NCBI GenBank assembly: GCA_021784715.1
Contig: JAJYHP010000142.1
Location: forward strand, 24,717 to 42,948
Source: a bacterium
GTDB lineage: Bacteria > Eremiobacterota > Eremiobacteria > Baltobacterales > Baltobacteraceae
Direction: 5' to 3'
DNA length: 18,232 nucleotides
Part shown: one piece after another, positions 14,890 to 18,232 of the stretch
Layout: each line of letters begins with the position of its first letter
How positions within the stretch are numbered: position 1 is the first letter of the stretch
Notes under the pieces: generated by a model
Told to the model about the DNA's origin: nothing
Seen by the model: the letters and a program-made list of their open reading frames with translations, nothing else
The model's database searches: none
Made by a program: the position numbers and the translations under genes

Positions 14890-16181
14890 GGGGTACCCGA
14901 GGGGCTGCTCTGCGGAATCGGAAGGATGTGCATTCCCTCATGGATGCTGGGAAGCGCGCTTGCGACGACGCTCTCGCCGGCGGTGAGCCCCGAACGTACG
15001 ACGCTCTGCACGTCGTTGCTCTTGCCGAGAACGACCGTTACCTCATGGGCCTTACCATTGCGAACAAGCCAGACCTTCGTCTGTTTTTTCACGCGGACGA
15101 TCGCTGCGGTCGGAACGACGAGGGCGTGAGGAATGCTGGTGGTGAGAATATCGACGTTCGCGGTCATGCCGTCACGGAGCACCGGGTTGCTTTCGTCGAG
15201 AGCGACCGTGGTTAATACTTCGCGGGCGGTCGATCCGGCGTCGGTCGAGCGCGTTGCAATCGGCGAGATGCGCTCGATGTGTCCGCGCAACGTAACGTTG
15301 GGGAAATCTTCGCTGGTTACGTTCACCGGCATTCCCAGTTTTATCGCGTGAACGTCTTGCTCGTCGACCTGAGCCTGAACGACGTACGCGCTTCCTTCGG
15401 CGATGGTGAACATCGCCTGCCCGGCCGAGACGGCATCGCCGGGGAGGATCGTCCGGTTCGCGTCGGTGGGTCGCGCCGCAACGCTCTGAATGACACCGTC
15501 GAAGGGCGCGACGATGCGCTCGAAGCCCAGTTGCTGCTGCGCTTGATCGTTGAGGATCCTCGATTTCAAGGCTTGCGCTTTCGCCGCTTGCACCGAGCTC
15601 GTGCCGTATCCGGTCACCGCGCCGAGTTTCAGTTGTTCGACGGATTGATCGTAAGCAACTTTTGCTTGCTCTTCCTTCGCGCGGTCGGCATCGAGTTGGC
15701 TGCGCGGAATCGCTTTGTCTGCGTAGAGCGTCTCGTCGGCTTTAAGGACGCGGCGCGCCTCGTCGAGGCTGCTCCGCGCGGTATCGACCCCGGCCTGATA
15801 CTGCACGCGAGCGTTGCGTTCTTGGATCGCTGCAGTTTTAACGTTTGCAACCGAGCTCTGATAATCGGCGAGCGCTCCCGCGGCGTTTGCATCGAGCGAT
15901 GGGTTCTCGATCGTCGCGAGCACTTCACCGGCCCGTACGCGGCTGCCGGCCTTTACGTCAAGGGTGGCAAGATTGCCGCCGACTAAGGCGGGGATCGTCT
16001 CCATGTGCGGATGCATCACGGTGCCGTTTTCGGGGAGTTTCACCACGAAGGTCGTCGGTTCGATTTTTACCGTTTTGACGGCGATGGAGTTGCTGGTATG
16101 GGGACGGAACGCAAGCGCCAATCCGACGAGAAGAATCGCGACGATCGCGGCGATGACGATAATCCGGGCTTTCTTATTCAT
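14886..16181 (-). CDS. HlyD/MacA-like periplasmic adaptor (membrane fusion protein)
   Basis: A 431-residue adaptor linking the inner-membrane permeases to the TolC-like channel. An N-terminal membrane anchor (about 6-25, I-I-V-I-A-A-I-V-A-I-L-L-V) is followed by the first half of a biotinyl-lipoyl-like domain (A-G-S-R-V-R-A-G-E-V-L-A-T-I, about 78-91). An alpha-helical hairpin rich in Ala/Gln/Lys comes next (about 100-220). The second lipoyl half is F-E-R-I-V-A-P-F-D-G-V-I-Q-S-V, then beta-barrel and membrane-proximal domains follow. Length is normal for MacA-type adaptors. The start has a strong AAGGAG 6 nt before the ATG, and this site overlaps the TAA of the tolC-like gene. The stop overlaps the first permease start. 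Confidence 0.93.
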   Translation of the reverse strand: MNKKARIIVIAAIVAILLVGLALAFRPHTSNSIAVKTVKIEPTTFVVKLPENGTVMHPHMETIPALVGGNLATLDVKAGSRVRAGEVLATIENPSLDANAAGALADYQSSVANVKTAAIQERNARVQYQAGVDTARSSLDEARRVLKADETLYADKAIPRSQLDADRAKEEQAKVAYDQSVEQLKLGAVTGYGTSSVQAAKAQALKSRILNDQAQQQLGFERIVAPFDGVIQSVAARPTDANRTILPGDAVSAGQAMFTIAEGSAYVVQAQVDEQDVHAIKLGMPVNVTSEDFPNVTLRGHIERISPIATRSTDAGSTAREVLTTVALDESNPVLRDGMTANVDILTTSIPHALVVPTAAIVRVKKQTKVWLVRNGKAHEVTVVLGKSNDVQSVVRSGLTAGESVVASALPSIHEGMHILPIPQSSPSGTP

Positions 16182-16189
16182 GGTGCTCC

Positions 16190-17605
16190 TTAGTGAAGGT
16201 CGGCGACGGCGCTCGTCGGCGAGAAGATACCCATGGAGGTTCGCAAGCGAACGAGCGCATCGACGTAGGCGACGCGGGCCGCGATCAGGTCGTTTTGCGC
16301 CGAGATCGAGGTTTGCTGCGCTTGAACGACATCGGAGAGAGCGGCGACGCCCGCTCGATACTGAAGCTGTTTGATGTGCGCGCTCTCAATTCCCAAGCGC
16401 GCTTCTTGCCGTGCAAAACCGACCTGTGCGATCGCCGCCTTTGCCGCTCGATAGGCGCTGCGTACGTCGCTCAGGGCAACGAGTTTTGCGTTTGCAAGAG
16501 CGAGTTTGGCGCTCTTGACCGCAGCCTCATAGTTGACGCGCGAGAGCCGGCGGGCGCCGTAGTCGACGAGCGGGAGATTGAAGCTCGATACCGCTTGAAT
16601 CTGCCAGAAGCCGGGCGTGCCGCGCGGAACGAGAATCCTACTCGGGATCAGGCCGGCGGCGTACTCGTTGTCGAGCTGCTGTTGCGTGAACACGGCATTG
16701 GTCGGCGAGAACTGATTTCCGACCGCCGCCGAGAGTTGTATCTGCGGAAAGAGCTGCGGCAGCCAGCTCTTGCGGTTGAGATCGGCGACCCGAAGCGCGT
16801 CGCGAGCGCTCGCGATATCGGATCGATTCGCCAAGGCGATCCGCTCGATCTTCTGCATCGACATTGCCGGAAGCGGCGGCATGGGGAGTTGTTTCGGCAG
16901 CGTAAACGGCGTTCCGAGCGGGGCGCCGACACTTTGGCAGAGAGCGTCGAGGGCATTTGCGACGTTCGCGCGAGCGGCAACCAGCGTCGATTCGCTGCGC
17001 GCGACGGCAACGCGCGCCGAGAGGACGTCGACTCCGGCGGCGACGCCGGCACGTGCTTTCACGCGAGCGTTCTGCAGCAGCAATCGCTGATAGGTCAGGT
17101 CGCCGCGATCGACGCTCACCATTTCGTTATCCTGCACGACGGTGTTGTACGCGTTCGTCACCGAGGTCGCTACCTGCGCCTGGGCATTGCGGAGATTCGC
17201 TTTGGCCTGTTCGAGGTTCGCTTTCGACACCGCGAGCTGAATGCCGGCGAGCCCTCCGGTCGTTAACGTGTACTGTGCTTGCAACTGCGCGGTGTTCTGG
17301 CTAAAGACGCTCTGCTGCTGCGCGCCGATGACGGCATACGCACCGCCGTAATTCGAGCTCTTCGACATGATATTATTGAGCGAAGCGCCGGCGGTCGGTA
17401 GATTTTGCGTTTTTTGCGTTGCGAAGGACGAGCGCGCCGCCGCGACCGCCGCAGCGGACGCCGCGACCGTGGAGTTGTGCGCGAGCGCATAAGCAACCGC
17501 TTGTCGCAGATCGAGCGGCTGCGGTGCTGCGCCGGCAGGGCCGGCGAAGAGCGCTCCGGCGAGCAATGCCGGAACGGATATCCAAACGAAAAGTAGGCGA
17601 CGCAT
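16190..17605 (-). CDS. TolC-family outer-membrane efflux protein
   Basis: A 471-residue outer-membrane factor with a Sec signal peptide (M-R-R-L-L-F-V-W-I-S-V-P-A-L-L-A-G, cleavage near residue 26 after A-G-A). Two OEP repeats follow, each with long Ala/Gln/Asn-rich helices: L-R-Q-A-V-A-Y-A-L-A-H-N-S near the start, and the second-repeat helix A-I-A-Q-V-G-F-A-R-Q-E-A near 400. The typical Y-R-A-G-V-A-A-L-S-D-V-V-Q-A-Q and A-R-V-A-Y-V-D-A-L-V-R-L end is present. It forms the trimeric exit duct for the pump. It lies 45 nt after the YIP1-like gene and 8 nt before the adaptor. The ATG at 17605 sits in the loop of an inverted repeat, described separately. Confidence 0.93.
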   Translation of the reverse strand: MRRLLFVWISVPALLAGALFAGPAGAAPQPLDLRQAVAYALAHNSTVAASAAAVAAARSSFATQKTQNLPTAGASLNNIMSKSSNYGGAYAVIGAQQQSVFSQNTAQLQAQYTLTTGGLAGIQLAVSKANLEQAKANLRNAQAQVATSVTNAYNTVVQDNEMVSVDRGDLTYQRLLLQNARVKARAGVAAGVDVLSARVAVARSESTLVAARANVANALDALCQSVGAPLGTPFTLPKQLPMPPLPAMSMQKIERIALANRSDIASARDALRVADLNRKSWLPQLFPQIQLSAAVGNQFSPTNAVFTQQQLDNEYAAGLIPSRILVPRGTPGFWQIQAVSSFNLPLVDYGARRLSRVNYEAAVKSAKLALANAKLVALSDVRSAYRAAKAAIAQVGFARQEARLGIESAHIKQLQYRAGVAALSDVVQAQQTSISAQNDLIAARVAYVDALVRLRTSMGIFSPTSAVADLH

Positions 17606-17617
17606 ACGTCGCCTACT
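17592..17617 (-). promoter_or_regulatory. Perfect 10-bp inverted repeat centred on the tolC-like start codon
   Basis: On the minus strand the arms are AGTAGGCGAC (17617-17608) and GTCGCCTACT (17601-17592) with a 6-nt loop GTATGC that contains the ATG. The only Shine-Dalgarno-like bases (AGG, 6 nt upstream) are in the 5' arm and codons 2-5 form the 3' arm. In mRNA the start would be exposed in the loop while the ribosome site is paired, suggesting translational control. In DNA it could equally be a repressor operator. Confidence 0.6.
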
Positions 17618-17650
17618 ACGGGTCAGGTGGAGAAAAGTTTCAGGGAGCGG

Positions 17651-18232
17651 CTATGGGCTCGCCGACGCGCTCGTCGTTGGAGGCACTCCGTTGGTCGCTG
17701 CGGGGGGCTGGAAGGCGAACGCCGAGCCGATGATCGCGGGGATGAGAAACACCGCGAGGGCGGCCGCCCAGGCCTTCGGTGCCGCCAGGCGCGCGACGCG
17801 CTGCATGACCAGGGAGTTGAGCCAGAGTACCCAGAGCGTGAACGGTGTAAACGCTGCGAGGAAGGCTATCAGTTTAACGTTCGCCGACGGAATAATCGCG
17901 GCGAGTGAGAGGGAATTACGATAGATATCCATCACCCCGGTAAAGGCATCGGGGCCGCGTAGGGCGAGCACGATCGAGCCGATCAGCGATCCGATTGCGA
18001 CGACGACGAAGACGTTCATGCTCGCACACCAAAGCTGCTTGAAGGTCGCTTTCCCGCCGAGAATGACGTTGCAGAGCAAGAGAATGATGGTTGCGAACAA
18101 TACGATTCCGAGGATGCCGATCGGCAAGAATACCGAGCCGAGTGCCGATATTTTCAAACCGATCGCTGCAGCGGTCTTCACGGCGGCCGCTTGTTTGGCG
18201 GTAACCGCTGCGGCGATTCGCTGTTCGGTTAT
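17651..18232 (-). CDS. YIP1-like multi-spanning membrane protein, 5' part off window
   Basis: The frame stays open to the right edge (upstream residues read I-T-E-Q-R-I-A-A-A), so the true start is outside; about 193 residues are visible. At least four hydrophobic segments can be seen: L-G-S-V-F-L-P-I-G-I-L-G-I-V-L-F near the start, V-V-V-A-I-G-S-L-I-G-S-I-V-L-A, F-L-A-A-F-T-P-F-T-L-W-V-L-W-L, and A-A-A-L-A-V-F-L-I-P-A-I-I-G. A tail rich in Pro, Thr and Ala ends the protein. The segment G-G-K-A-T-F-K-Q-L-W and the pattern R-G-P-D-A-F-x5-D-I-Y-R-N-S-L match YIP1-family proteins that often sit next to bacterial ABC efflux genes. The function is unknown. It is the first visible gene of the efflux operon, 45 nt before the TolC-like gene. 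Confidence 0.75.
   Translation of the reverse strand: MTEQRIAAAVTAKQAAAVKTAAAIGLKISALGSVFLPIGILGIVLFATIILLLCNVILGGKATFKQLWCASMNVFVVVAIGSLIGSIVLALRGPDAFTGVMDIYRNSLSLAAIIPSANVKLIAFLAAFTPFTLWVLWLNSLVMQRVARLAAPKAWAAALAVFLIPAIIGSAFAFQPPAATNGVPPTTSASASP

Overview
The window is a GC-rich (about 60% by eye) chromosomal stretch from an organism with an outer membrane: it carries a TolC-type outer-membrane factor, a periplasmic adaptor and exported proteins. Fatty-acid/ketoacid CoA enzymes and a CuA-type copper protein fit a chemo-organotroph with aerobic metabolism. Several genes start with GTG, start/stop overlaps of the ATGA or GTGA type are common, and genes are packed tightly. I cannot fix the phylum. 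The gene mix would fit Vulcanimicrobiota (Eremiobacterota/WPS-2) or a similar under-sampled lineage, but that is a low-confidence impression. I see no tRNA, rRNA, CRISPR array, phage gene, transposase or IS end.

Region 1 (1-4100) is metabolic and mixed. It holds the C-terminal part of an S9 (DPP4-like) peptidase on +, then on the minus strand a small exported Lys/Ala pentapeptide-repeat protein with a strong terminator and a short-chain-type acyl-CoA dehydrogenase. Divergent from the dehydrogenase is a two-gene succinyl-CoA:3-ketoacid CoA-transferase operon (scoA-scoB). After a 31-bp dyad comes a small membrane-anchored helical protein. It converges on a secreted cupredoxin with a complete CuA-like ligand set, across a 19-bp-stem terminator.

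Region 2 (4568-10243, all minus) reads dnaK - grpE - dnaJ - VOC/glyoxalase-like protein - MsbA-type ABC exporter. grpE/dnaJ and VOC/exporter overlap by 4 nt. No hrcA or consensus CIRCE is visible, but an 11-bp dyad with a 9-nt spacer (the CIRCE geometry with a different sequence) lies in the dnaK upstream region. DnaJ keeps only two of the usual four CxxCxGxG zinc motifs.

Region 3 (10525-18232, all minus) is an envelope module: YIP1-like membrane protein (partial), TolC-like factor, HlyD/MacA-like adaptor, two different FtsX/MacB-type permeases, a MacB/LolD-type ATPase and a membrane-anchored HtrA protease. The junctions are overlapping or within about 45 nt, so this looks like one operon for a MacAB-TolC-like tripartite efflux pump in which the normally fused MacB is split and the permease doubled, with a quality-control protease at its end. 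The tolC-like start codon sits in the loop of a perfect 10-bp inverted repeat.

I do not see a wholly new system. The best leads are the half-zinc-finger DnaJ, the dyads at the tolC start codon and upstream of dnaK, the orphan CuA protein, and the split efflux operon with HtrA.
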